Source: CAYSXY01 sp964435165
GTDB lineage: Bacteria; Pseudomonadota; Alphaproteobacteria; Rickettsiales; RI-342
Assembly (NCBI GenBank): GCA_964435165.1
Contig: CAYSXY010000016.1
Coordinates: forward strand, 1 to 39,149
Direction: 5' to 3'
DNA length: 39,149 nucleotides
Below, one piece after another: positions 1 to 8,154 of the stretch (position 1 is its first letter; each line of letters opens with the position of its first letter). A program made the position numbers and the translations under genes. The notes under the pieces were generated by a model. It did not search any database. It was not told where the DNA came from and saw only the letters and a list, made by a program, of their open reading frames with translations.

Positions 1-103
1 CCAATCGCGCAATACAAACCATAGCACATAACTTAATTCAGGGATAGGTTCATATAAAATACTGGATTTCGGTCACGACAAAAAGTTTAGGCAGTTAAGA
101 GAT

Positions 104-658
104 ATGTATTACGCAAAACAAAAATATCTCGATATTCATAGCATCATTGATTCGATTAAGACCCATTACGATATACCTTCTACTTTCGATGGCAGTCTTC
201 CTTCCGAAGCATTTCACGGCAAATCCCACCGCATCGTCATTGGAGAAAGATATTTCTTCGAGGATGTTGGAGAAGAAGGCATGGAAGCCACCGTTACCTC
301 TGCAACGGTCAGTAAGCACGAAAAAGTCATATATGTGGGGACAGATAACGGTCACATTTTAACATGCCCCATTTCTGACGAAGAACTCCAAGACTACGAA
401 AAACACCCCGATACCTATTTTGGTATAGTCCATAGACAGGGACGTAATACCGAAGACCCCTTTGAACTTTTTGAGTGGATGTTAAGCAACTATATTAACA
501 CACCAAAGGAAAGACTGTTGGAGTTCATGAAAGACCGCCCGGACATTGAACAACTGAAGCCACTTAGTCAGAAAAAGTTGGCAATTATCTGTTGCGAAGG
601 CTGGGTTAACGCGCTGGTGCAAAAACGCGAACGCGAAAAAGAAACTGAAGATGCATAG
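104..658 (+). CDS. Hypothetical protein, island-edge ORF
   Basis: The 184-residue product is not recognised. It is soluble, rich in charged residues, and has no signal peptide or membrane segment; the C terminus is a charged Lys/Arg/Glu tail. The start is ATG with a weak purine-rich AAGAGA just upstream. The frame stays open back to about position 32, so a longer N terminus cannot be excluded. It is visibly more AT-rich than the housekeeping genes to its right and stands alone on the plus strand. It is separated from the core chromosome by a partial copy of the tRNA-Arg 3' end. I infer that it belongs to an integrated element whose remainder lies left of the window. Confidence 0.55.
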   Translation: MYYAKQKYLDIHSIIDSIKTHYDIPSTFDGSLPSEAFHGKSHRIVIGERYFFEDVGEEGMEATVTSATVSKHEKVIYVGTDNGHILTCPISDEELQDYEKHPDTYFGIVHRQGRNTEDPFELFEWMLSNYINTPKERLLEFMKDRPDIEQLKPLSQKKLAIICCEGWVNALVQKREREKETEDA

Positions 659-682
659 CAAGTATATACCACCGAAAAAATA

Positions 683-698
683 GCGGTCCCGAGGCGAT
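683..698. repeat. Partial copy of tRNA-Arg 3' end (att-like)
   Basis: The 16 bases gcggtcccgaggcgat match exactly bases 875-890, the acceptor and T-arm end of the minus-strand tRNA-Arg. The match stops abruptly on both sides. Such tRNA 3'-end duplications are the usual footprint of tyrosine-integrase elements. No integrase is visible in the 176 bases between the copies, so this would be a scar or a tandem junction. Confidence 0.55.
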
Positions 699-837
699 GG
701 ACTCGCTGCGCCCTGCCTTCGCTGCGCTTTGGCACGGCTTGCTGCGTAGCCAACGCTAAATTCGCGCATCGCGAAAGCTCGCGCTCATCAAGCTTTTGGT
801 CGAACGCGAAGCATTCTCTTTTCTACATCCCGGCATT
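699..837. other. Noncoding GC-rich stretch with small hairpins
   Basis: This stretch between the two tRNA-end copies holds no credible gene. It is rich in cgctgcg and ttcgct words and contains a perfect 6-bp hairpin, ttcgcg-cat-cgcgaa, at 761-775. Similar word-rich intergenic DNA occurs near 15090-15150 and 33954-34045, but I see no exact repeat between them. Confidence 0.35.
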
Positions 838-876
838 GCCACTACCTATCGAGCTGAAAGCCCGATAGGTAGTGGC
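838..876 (-). repeat. Perfect inverted repeat including the tRNA-Arg GCCA end
   Basis: A 14-bp perfect inverted repeat (arms 838-851 and 863-876, 11-base loop) whose tRNA-proximal arm contains the discriminator base and CCA of tRNA-Arg. On the minus strand it lies immediately at the tRNA 3' end, so it could act as a transcription end or processing signal. No T-tract follows, so a classical intrinsic terminator is not supported. Confidence 0.5.
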
Positions 877-949
877 GGTCCCGAGGCGATTCGAACGCCT
901 GACCTTCGCCTTCGGAGGGCGACACTCTATCCAGCTGAGCTACGGGACC
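873..949 (-). tRNA. tRNA-Arg (anticodon CCG)
   Basis: The reverse complement folds as a complete tRNA. The 7-bp acceptor stem is GGTCCCG/CGGGACC. The D-arm contains TAGCTCAGCTGG. The anticodon stem TCGCC/GGCGA encloses loop CTCCGAA with anticodon CCG, and the T loop has TTCGAATC. The discriminator G and an encoded CCA end the gene. A plus-strand reading frame across this gene is an antisense artefact. The 3' end is duplicated at 683-698, marking it as a likely integration site. Confidence 0.95.
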
Positions 950-960
950 GTATAACGCAC

Positions 961-988
961 GTTATAAAGAACTGGCGACATATTGCAA
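961..988 (-). promoter_or_regulatory. Predicted sigma70-type promoter for tRNA-Arg
   Basis: Read on the minus strand, TTGCAA (983-988) and TATAAC (961-966) are separated by 16 bases. The -10 box ends 11 bases before the tRNA 5' end. The -10 overlaps a perfect 7-bp palindrome, tataacg-ca-cgttata (951-966). Confidence 0.5.
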
Positions 989-1031
989 AATGCTTTTCGA
1001 GAGGGATTAAGCAAACCCTCCCATATCCATG

Positions 1032-1985
1032 TCATGCCCGCCAAACTTCATCCGCATTCGCTTTGGTCAAACTGCGAAACACATCTTCCAGTTCCGGCTC
1101 GCGGGTGGAGATATCGGTGATACTATGCCCGGCCTCCTGCACAGCGGCGATGAGGGCGCCCATCTGGGTCTCCGTCGGCTGGTAGCGCACGCAGAGCCGG
1201 TTATCCTCACCTAGCTCGGTCTGAAACTCCGCCAAACCCGGCGGCGCTGCATCAATGGCATCACCGAGGGTGAATACCACCTCCTTACTATCCATCTGGC
1301 GCATCAGCGCCACTTTGCTGTCCAGCGCCACCAGCGAGCCATGGTTGATAATGGCGATCTGGTCACATAATTCCTGCGCTTCTTCCAGATAATGCGTGGT
1401 CAGCAGCACCGTCGTGCCGCGCTCATTCAGCTCACGCACATAGGCCCAAAGCTGCTCGCGCAATTCCACATCCACCCCGGCGGTCGGCTCATCCAGCACC
1501 AGCACATCCGGGTTATGCACCAGCGCCTTGCCGATCAGTAACCGGCGGCGCATGCCCCCCGACAGACGGCGCGAATTAATGTCTGCCTGCTCGCTCAAGC
1601 CCAGCGCATCGATAATTTCCTGCGTCCGTCGCTGCTCAGCAGGCACAGCATAATAACCGGCATGAATATCAAGCGCCTGCCGTACCGTGAAGAATGTGTC
1701 GACAATCAATTCCTGCGGCACCACGCCAATTGACAGCTTGGCCTGACGGGGATGGGTATCAATATCATAACCACAAATCGCCATGCGCCCGCCGGACTTG
1801 GTAACCAGGCCGGACATGATGTTAATCAGCGTCGACTTGCCAGCCCCATTCGGCCCCAGCAACCCAAAAAACGAGCCTCGCGGCACCTGGAAACTCACCC
1901 CTTTTAGCGCTTGTTTGGCCGGGCTGCGCTTGGTAGCCGGGTATTGTTTGGTCAGCCCCTGAATATCGACGGCAATGTCGTTCAC
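1032..1985 (-). CDS. ABC transporter ATP-binding protein (ABC-2 / DrrA type)
   Basis: A single nucleotide-binding domain of 317 residues that would power an ABC-2 type exporter at the inner membrane. Visible motifs are Walker A GPNGAGKST near residue 44, the Q-loop region, signature LSGGMRRRLLIGKAL, Walker B VLVLDEPTAGVD and the switch histidine in LLTTHYLEEAQ. The C-terminal extension of about 80 residues is typical of DrrA/YadG-like proteins. Its ATG overlaps the der stop as ATGA, suggesting translational coupling. No permease partner is present; downstream lie only tRNA-Arg and the probable island boundary. The family assignment is solid; the substrate is unknown. Confidence 0.9.
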   Translation of the reverse strand: MNDIAVDIQGLTKQYPATKRSPAKQALKGVSFQVPRGSFFGLLGPNGAGKSTLINIMSGLVTKSGGRMAICGYDIDTHPRQAKLSIGVVPQELIVDTFFTVRQALDIHAGYYAVPAEQRRTQEIIDALGLSEQADINSRRLSGGMRRRLLIGKALVHNPDVLVLDEPTAGVDVELREQLWAYVRELNERGTTVLLTTHYLEEAQELCDQIAIINHGSLVALDSKVALMRQMDSKEVVFTLGDAIDAAPPGLAEFQTELGEDNRLCVRYQPTETQMGALIAAVQEAGHSITDISTREPELEDVFRSLTKANADEVWRA

Positions 1986-3337
1986 TTTTTCCCCTCTTTC
2001 TTGGTGTAGGGGTTTTTACCGCCCCTCAACATCAACCGCAAGGGAATGCCCCATAGTTGAAACTCCTCGCGCAATCGCGCTGTTAAGTAACGCAAATAAT
2101 GCTCAGGGAATGCATCCGGCTTACTGACAAACAGCACAAAACGCGGCGGACGGCTTTTCACCTGCGTCATATAACGAATTTTCAAGCGGCGCCCCTGCAC
2201 CAATGGCGGCGGATGATACGCCACGGCGGCTTCAAGAAATTTGTTGAGCTTGGCGGTGGTGATGCGCTGATTCCACGCCTCATACACTTCAAACACCGCC
2301 TGCATCAGTTCTTTCAAACCCTGGCCTTTCATCGCCGAGATGGGAATCATCGGCACCCCGCGAATTTGCGGCAGTTGTTCATCCAATCGCTGATCCAACT
2401 CATCGAGCCAGTGTTTCTTGCGGCTGACCTTATCCCACTTATTAAGCGCCACCACCACTGCCCGGCCCTCTTCCACCAAATGCCGGGCAATGGTCAAATC
2501 CTGCTTCTCAAAAGGCATGGTCGCGTCCAACATCAACACGCAGACTTGCGCATATTGTACTGAGCGCAAACTATCGCGCACTGATTTACGCTCCAACGCC
2601 TCGTCAATATTAGCCTTACGACGCATTCCCGCCGTGTCGATTAACACCAGTTCCTGATCATCCCATTGCCAGGGCGTCGCGATGGCATCACGGGTAATCC
2701 CGGCCTCCGGGCCGGTAAGCACGCGCTCCTCACCAAGCAGCGTATTCATCAGCGTGGATTTGCCGACATTGGGCCGACCGACAATCGCTAATTGCAGTTG
2801 CTTGGCCGTGCTGGCCGTCTCAGGATCTGATATGACATTTGGAGATTCCAGCAAGGGCTGCAAGATGTCATACAGGTCACTCATGCCCTGCCCATGTTCG
2901 GCAGAAATCGGCACCGGCTCCCCTAGCCCCAATTCCCACACTTCCGCGGCGGCATCGCGCGTTTTTCCTTGTTCACATTTATTCACAGCAACAATCAATG
3001 GTTTGTCTGCCCGCCGCAACAAATCGGCAAATTGCCGGTCCGCAGGAGTGAGGCCTGACAGCCCATCAACTACCAGCATCACCACATCGGCGCGCTCCAC
3101 CGCCTGCATGGTCTGCCGCAACATACGCGTCTCCAGCGCATCATCGGCGGCCTCTTCCAGCCCTGCGGTATCAAGCACCCGGAAAGACAAGTCGGCAATG
3201 CGCCCCTCTGCCTCGCGCCAGTCGCGCGTCACGCCCGGCTGATCGTCAACAATAGCATGGCGCTTGCCGCTCAGCCGATTGAACAAGGTGGATTTGCCGA
3301 CATTAGGCCGACCAACAATGGCGACAGTTCCGGGCAT
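1982..3337 (-). CDS. der: Ribosome-associated GTPase Der (EngA)
   Basis: An essential double GTPase acting in 50S ribosomal subunit maturation. Two tandem G domains each carry GRPNVGKST (near residues 9 and 186), with DTAG and NKCE/NKWD motifs. The KH-like C-terminal domain ends in a basic NPYTKKEGKK tail. Length is about 451 residues, normal for the family. I prefer the ATG at 3337 (MPGTVAIVG); an in-frame GTG at 3343 would add two residues. Gene order YfgM-like / bamB / der matches that of Escherichia coli and many proteobacteria, supporting all three assignments. The gene overlaps the following ABC ATPase by four bases. Confidence 0.97.
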   Translation of the reverse strand: MPGTVAIVGRPNVGKSTLFNRLSGKRHAIVDDQPGVTRDWREAEGRIADLSFRVLDTAGLEEAADDALETRMLRQTMQAVERADVVMLVVDGLSGLTPADRQFADLLRRADKPLIVAVNKCEQGKTRDAAAEVWELGLGEPVPISAEHGQGMSDLYDILQPLLESPNVISDPETASTAKQLQLAIVGRPNVGKSTLMNTLLGEERVLTGPEAGITRDAIATPWQWDDQELVLIDTAGMRRKANIDEALERKSVRDSLRSVQYAQVCVLMLDATMPFEKQDLTIARHLVEEGRAVVVALNKWDKVSRKKHWLDELDQRLDEQLPQIRGVPMIPISAMKGQGLKELMQAVFEVYEAWNQRITTAKLNKFLEAAVAYHPPPLVQGRRLKIRYMTQVKSRPPRFVLFVSKPDAFPEHYLRYLTARLREEFQLWGIPLRLMLRGGKNPYTKKEGKK

Positions 3338-3351
3338 TGGCACACTACATA

Positions 3352-4683
3352 CTAGCGCAGCACATGGAGCGTCGCATCGCGCGACACCAGCAGCAGGCGA
3401 TCAGGTAGCACAACCGGGCTATGGCGCACCCCGGAGGGGACATCATAACGATACAGCAAGGCGCCATCCTGCGGATCATAGACCATCAAGCGGCCATCAT
3501 CGCTGAGCACCATCAGCAGACTGTTCATCACCACCGGGCCATTCCAATAGCCTCTATCATCCTCATCAGCCTCGGGATCAACAGGCTGTACCCAGCGCAC
3601 ACGCCCGCTGGATGCTTCCAGACAAACCAGCAAGCCATCCGACGTGATGATAAACAGATGGGTCGCCGCGGACCACATGCCTTGCACACCGGATAATTCT
3701 CGCTCCCACACACGAATGCCACTATTACGATCCAACGCCAACACCATGCCGCCACGCGTCGCAGCATAGACGCGAGTACCGGTCAAAATCGGAAGTGAGA
3801 CAATATCAACTAGCCGCGAAATACCGGAAGTCCGACGCTTGGGCATCATCTGGGCACGCCAGATTTCCCTGCCGGTATCGGCCCTGAGGCCGTAAAGCTC
3901 ACCAGATGAATACGGCACCACCACGGCAGGGCCGTCGACGGCGACAGACGCACTGGCCAGCACCCCGGTTGTCTCTCTCAGCCCCTGATGCTTCCATAAA
4001 ATACGGCCATCGGCAAGGCCAAGACTGATCAGTTGATTATCGACAGTCGTCACATAGACCTGATCATTCGACAAGGTTGGTGCGGATCGGATGGGAAACT
4101 GCATCCTGCGCTCCCAGAACACCTCACCTTTTTGTACATTAATCGCCACAATACGGCTGCTGCCATTCGTCACCACCAACATCCCCCGGCCATAGGCCAG
4201 CCCGCCACCCGGCAAGGGGGTCTCCTCTTCCTGAGTGGCAACGCGCCAGGCCACATCATCCGGATCATCCAACGCATGGGCCGAGACCGTGCCCAACGCA
4301 TCCACAGCAAAAATCATCCCCGCCGCCACCACCGGTTGCGGCACCAGGCTCATCTCCCACGACTCACCTTCACCGATCTCGTCAGATGCCACGCGATTCG
4401 GCTCCCGCTCAAGAGAGATACCGGCAATATTTCCGGGATCATGCGACGCCAATCCCCCCATTTGCGTCCAGCGCACGAGCTCCATACGTTTTGGCAATGT
4501 CACGGTCGTTTCTGCTAAGGCTGGGTCGGGCCGCACATCATTACTATCGCTTAAGACGGCAATACGACTGCCGGGCAAACGGGCACCATCATCATCCCCT
4601 CCGAACCAACTACCGACACCACAGCCGGGCATGACCAACAACAACCCACCCATGATAATGGATCGCATTGCCGCACGCATCAT
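3352..4683 (-). CDS. bamB: BamB-like outer-membrane assembly lipoprotein
   Basis: A predicted lipoprotein of 443 residues. A short hydrophobic signal (IIMGGLLLVMPGC) ends in a lipobox cysteine near residue 21. The rest is a PQQ-type beta-propeller with repeated blades such as GRILWKHQG, GREIWRAQM, GIRVWEREL and GRVRWVQPV. BamB is a periplasm-facing subunit of the BAM complex that inserts outer-membrane proteins. Position between a YfgM-like gene and der agrees with this. The ATG overlaps the upstream stop as ATGA. A general PQQ-repeat lipoprotein is the only alternative; synteny favours BamB. Confidence 0.9.
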   Translation of the reverse strand: MMRAAMRSIIMGGLLLVMPGCGVGSWFGGDDDGARLPGSRIAVLSDSNDVRPDPALAETTVTLPKRMELVRWTQMGGLASHDPGNIAGISLEREPNRVASDEIGEGESWEMSLVPQPVVAAGMIFAVDALGTVSAHALDDPDDVAWRVATQEEETPLPGGGLAYGRGMLVVTNGSSRIVAINVQKGEVFWERRMQFPIRSAPTLSNDQVYVTTVDNQLISLGLADGRILWKHQGLRETTGVLASASVAVDGPAVVVPYSSGELYGLRADTGREIWRAQMMPKRRTSGISRLVDIVSLPILTGTRVYAATRGGMVLALDRNSGIRVWERELSGVQGMWSAATHLFIITSDGLLVCLEASSGRVRWVQPVDPEADEDDRGYWNGPVVMNSLLMVLSDDGRLMVYDPQDGALLYRYDVPSGVRHSPVVLPDRLLLVSRDATLHVLR

Positions 4684-5348
4684 GGCGCAACCTCGTCGCC
4701 ACCCTCAGCATCATGCTGATCCGGCGCAGTGTCGGCAACGCGCTTCGGCGCGATCGCCAGCCGGAGCTGCTGTGCACGCTCACGCAGGGTTGGCGGTGCT
4801 GTTACATCATCGGCGAGCTTATCGAGTAACGCTGTTGCCTCTTCTTCTTTGCCGGACTGCCATAAGGCCATGGCTTGCATTTCCATGAATGGCGAACCAA
4901 ACACGCGGGGCGTAGCGCCTTCTGTGAGCACACCATCCTGTTGCAAGCTCAGATAACCGGCACCGAGTGCGGCCAATTCTTCAAGCGCCGCTTCATTGGA
5001 CATGACATGCTGATATGCATTGAGGGCCATCTGCGGTTTGTCACTATCCGTGAGCCACGCCGCATAACGAAGCTGTGCAATGGCAGCCAATCCATCCGGC
5101 GCATGTGCCGTCCATTCCTCCAGCTGCTGCCGTTTCTCCTCCTGCTCGGCAATATCATGCCAGGCGAGATAGGCTTCCGTCGCCTGCTCAGCCTGCTGCT
5201 GCTTCCAATTGGTCCAGGCACTGCTAGCAGCCACCGCCAGAATAATCAGCCCCAATATAGTCAGGATCGATGTGCGATGCCGTTTCCATTGCTCCTGGAG
5301 CCGTTCATACCGCAATTCTTCATCAATTTCGCGCAATAATTCAGACAT
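4680..5348 (-). CDS. YfgM-like tetratricopeptide membrane protein
   Basis: A 222-residue protein with a charged cytoplasmic N terminus, one membrane segment (residues about 28-47, ILTILGLIILAVAASS region) and a periplasmic helical TPR-like domain rich in Ala, Leu and Gln. This is the architecture of YfgM, an ancillary subunit near the Sec translocon and periplasmic chaperones. The gene sits directly before bamB with a four-base overlap, as in the yfgM-bamB-der order of other proteobacteria. The start ATG gives MSELLREID. The C-terminal 20 residues are acidic and probably disordered. Confidence in the family is good; a precise function in this organism is inference. Confidence 0.8.
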   Translation of the reverse strand: MSELLREIDEELRYERLQEQWKRHRTSILTILGLIILAVAASSAWTNWKQQQAEQATEAYLAWHDIAEQEEKRQQLEEWTAHAPDGLAAIAQLRYAAWLTDSDKPQMALNAYQHVMSNEAALEELAALGAGYLSLQQDGVLTEGATPRVFGSPFMEMQAMALWQSGKEEEATALLDKLADDVTAPPTLRERAQQLRLAIAPKRVADTAPDQHDAEGGDEVAP

Positions 5349-5419
5349 ATCAATGCTCGCTTATTCCCGTACAACGGATGTGTCATAGCACAGCCAGCAA
5401 AGGATACCAGTACCGATCG

Positions 5420-6967
5420 CTATTCCCACTCAATGGTGCCTGGCGGTTTGCTGGTTACATCATAGACCACACGGTTAATCCCGCGCACTTCATTGATGAT
5501 GCGATTGGCAACTCGCCCCAGAAACCGATGATCAAACGGATAATAATCGGCCGTCATGCCGTCGGTTGAGGTCACGGCCCTGAGTCCACATACCTGTTCA
5601 TAGGTACGCGCATCGCCCATCACCCCCACTGTCTGGACCGGCAGCAATACAGCAAATGCCTGCCATATGGCATCATATAATCCGCTATTCCGTATCTCTT
5701 CGATAAAAATACTATCCGCCTTTTGCAAAATAGCGACCTTCTCCGGCGTCACTTCGCCAGGAATGCGGATGGCCAGCCCGGGCCCGGGAAAAGGATGGCG
5801 CTGCACCATCTCCGGGCTCATCCCCAGCTCACGCCCCAGCCGCCGCACCTCATCCTTGAACAATTCACGCACGGGTTCGACCAGCGCCAGATTCATCCGC
5901 TCAGGCAGCCCGCCGACATTATGATGCGACTTAATCGTCTGACTGGGCCCACCATGAAACGACACTGATTCGATGACATCAGGGTAAAGCGTTCCCTGTG
6001 CCAGAAATTGCGCATCATCTAATGATGCTGCCTCTCTCTCGAAAATCTCAATAAACCCGTTACCGATCAGCTTACGCTTCTGCTCCGGATCAGTCACACC
6101 TGCCAGACGCCCGAAGAAATAATCACTGGCATCGACATGATTGACCGGAATATGAAACTGCTCACGAAACATGGTGAGCACCTGCTGCACCTCATTGAGA
6201 CGCAACATCCCGGTATCGACGAAAATACAGGTGAGTTGATCACCAATCGCCCGGTGAATCAGCGCCGCGACCACGGAAGAATCAACACCGCCGCTGACGG
6301 CACAAATCACCTTTCCTGACCCTACTTTTTCACGAATCTCATCAACGGCCTGCTCCAGAAAAGCGGCCATGGTCCACTCATTGCCGCAGCCACAGACATG
6401 ATGGACAAAATTTGCCAATAATTGACCACCATGCGGCGTATGCACCACCTCAGGGTGAAACTGCAGTCCATAAAAACGTCGCGCATCGTCGGCAATCGCG
6501 GCGTAAGGAGCCGATTCCGTACTGGCCATCACATGGAACCCGTCCGGCAGCCGGGTCACACTATCACCATGGCTCATCCACACCTGCTCAACGGCACCTT
6601 GCTTCCATGCCCCTTCAAAAAGGGGGCTGGATACATCAACACGCACAAATGCACGGCCAAACTCCCGGTGGTCAGAAGATGCCACTTCACCGCCCAGCAT
6701 CTGACACATGAGCTGCATTCCATAACAGATGCCAAGCACCGGCACACCAAGCTCGAACACAGCCAAGGAATCCAGTGTCGGCGAGGCGTCCGTTGTCACC
6801 GATGCCGGCCCCCCCGATAGAATAATACCGGCAGGCTGATAGGCTTTTATGTCCTCATCTGAAATGGAATAGGGACGAATCTCAGCATAGACGCCTGCTT
6901 CACGCACGCGACGGGCAATCAACTGCGTTACCTGCGAGCCGAAATCGAGAATCAGAATCCGTTCCAT
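5420..6967 (-). CDS. guaA: GMP synthase (glutamine-hydrolysing)
   Basis: Converts XMP to GMP with ATP and glutamine, the last step of de novo GMP synthesis in the cytoplasm. The N-terminal class I glutamine amidotransferase domain has its nucleophile at Cys81 in GICYGMQLMC and the His/Glu pair in FHPEVVHTPHG. The ATP pyrophosphatase domain has the PP-loop AVSGGVDSSVVAAL near residue 223. The C-terminal dimerisation domain ends KPPGTIEWE, as in the family. Length is 515 residues, within the usual 510-525. AGGGAG lies 7 bases before the ATG. A 71-base gap separates it from the YfgM-like gene downstream on the same strand. Confidence 0.98.
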   Translation of the reverse strand: MERILILDFGSQVTQLIARRVREAGVYAEIRPYSISDEDIKAYQPAGIILSGGPASVTTDASPTLDSLAVFELGVPVLGICYGMQLMCQMLGGEVASSDHREFGRAFVRVDVSSPLFEGAWKQGAVEQVWMSHGDSVTRLPDGFHVMASTESAPYAAIADDARRFYGLQFHPEVVHTPHGGQLLANFVHHVCGCGNEWTMAAFLEQAVDEIREKVGSGKVICAVSGGVDSSVVAALIHRAIGDQLTCIFVDTGMLRLNEVQQVLTMFREQFHIPVNHVDASDYFFGRLAGVTDPEQKRKLIGNGFIEIFEREAASLDDAQFLAQGTLYPDVIESVSFHGGPSQTIKSHHNVGGLPERMNLALVEPVRELFKDEVRRLGRELGMSPEMVQRHPFPGPGLAIRIPGEVTPEKVAILQKADSIFIEEIRNSGLYDAIWQAFAVLLPVQTVGVMGDARTYEQVCGLRAVTSTDGMTADYYPFDHRFLGRVANRIINEVRGINRVVYDVTSKPPGTIEWE

Positions 6968-7152
6968 GCCATCTCCCTGAATAAACCTACTGGCTGTGGC
7001 ATAGAATCAACAATCCCGAATGACAATGATTTTTATAGAGCTTTTCCTGCCTTTTTTACGGCCATCCGGGCAGAGCGTCGGATTACTTAACAATCTGGTT
7101 ACTATTTTGCTGTTTGTTACATCATGTAATGGCCTGTCACAGCGGTTATGCG

Positions 7153-7181
7153 TTGCGAGGCACAACACATTGATTTACAGT
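7153..7181 (+). promoter_or_regulatory. Candidate promoter for the tad pilus operon
   Basis: TTGCGA (7153-7158), a 17-base spacer and TACAGT (7176-7181) give a partial sigma70-type match in the 257-base region between divergent guaA and cpaB. Each hexamer matches consensus at about four of six positions, so this is a weak call. No operator is recognised in the rest of that gap. Confidence 0.3.
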
Positions 7182-7224
7182 ATATTGTGGCGGAAACGCT
7201 AATTCTGGGGTATATATTGCGGTC

Positions 7225-8154
7225 ATGAAGCTTATTGGTTCTCTTATTCTAGCGCTTGCCCTGGGGCTGATTACCTTCGTCCTGATCCTCCAGTTTCTTG
7301 AATCGGCGCAGCCGGAGAAAGAGGTGATCGTCAAGCCGGAAGTCGTCATGGAAAAAATACCCAAAACCGATATTTGGGTGGCGCGTGATGATATTCCGGT
7401 TGGCACCGTGTTGGCACGGGAACATCTCGATATCCAACCATGGCCGAGCAATCTGCTGTTAGAAAGCTTTGTGCAGGCCGAAGGCGAAACAGCACAGGAC
7501 ATTGTTGGCTTTATCACCCGCGCCACCTTTATGGGGGGCGAGCCAATCATTGGACCCAAACTGTCCAATCCGGATGATCCGAATTTTCTGGCATCGACGC
7601 TCAGTGAAGGCATGCGCGCCATCACCATTTCCGTTGGCACCCTCTCTGCTGTTGCCGGATTTGTCTTTCCGGGCGATCGGGTAGATGTGTTGCTGATTCA
7701 CGACCCTGTCGTTGTCGAAGCACCGGACGATGATGAAGACGCACGCGATATCAAAGAAAAAGTGGCGGAGATACTCATCCCGAACGCACGTGTCATTGCT
7801 GTTGATCAACGCACATCCGTATCGTCAGAAGATGCGATTGATGTGCCGGGTAGCGTCACGTTGGAAGTATCTCGCTTCCAGGCGCAGCAACTGAGATTGG
7901 CAGATAAAGTCGGTGAATTATCGCTGGCACTGCGCTCGATTAAAGACTCGAACACGATGGATCTGGTGCGCCCTACCGCACTCAATGATTTGACATTGCT
8001 GCGGCCGGAAGCACATTACAATGATTTATATGCCAATACAGGAGATGATGTCGTCACTGATCTTTCTTTTGAAACGGAAAGCACAGGCCCCAGCAGCACA
8101 GTGACAGTGATTCGCGGTGTGAATAAGGAATCGGTAGGGGTGATCCGGCAATGA
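7225..8154 (+). CDS. cpaB: Flp pilus assembly protein CpaB (RcpC)
   Basis: A 309-residue protein anchored by an N-terminal membrane segment (residues 4-25). It is followed by a SAF/AFP-like domain recognisable from DIWVARDDIPVGTVL and later GMRAITISVGTLSAVAGFVFPGDRVDVLL, the CpaB/RcpC hallmark. CpaB is a periplasmic component thought to work with the secretin in exporting Flp pili. It is the first gene of an operon running through tadC and overlaps cpaC by four bases (ATGA). The C-terminal 40 residues are acidic and low complexity. Confidence 0.9.
   Translation: MKLIGSLILALALGLITFVLILQFLESAQPEKEVIVKPEVVMEKIPKTDIWVARDDIPVGTVLAREHLDIQPWPSNLLLESFVQAEGETAQDIVGFITRATFMGGEPIIGPKLSNPDDPNFLASTLSEGMRAITISVGTLSAVAGFVFPGDRVDVLLIHDPVVVEAPDDDEDARDIKEKVAEILIPNARVIAVDQRTSVSSEDAIDVPGSVTLEVSRFQAQQLRLADKVGELSLALRSIKDSNTMDLVRPTALNDLTLLRPEAHYNDLYANTGDDVVTDLSFETESTGPSSTVTVIRGVNKESVGVIRQ

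Noticed and set aside
796..1185. Plus-strand frame encoding a GGPEAIRTPDLRLRR-type peptide
   Set aside because: It is the antisense translation of tRNA-Arg, a well-known spurious ORF class.
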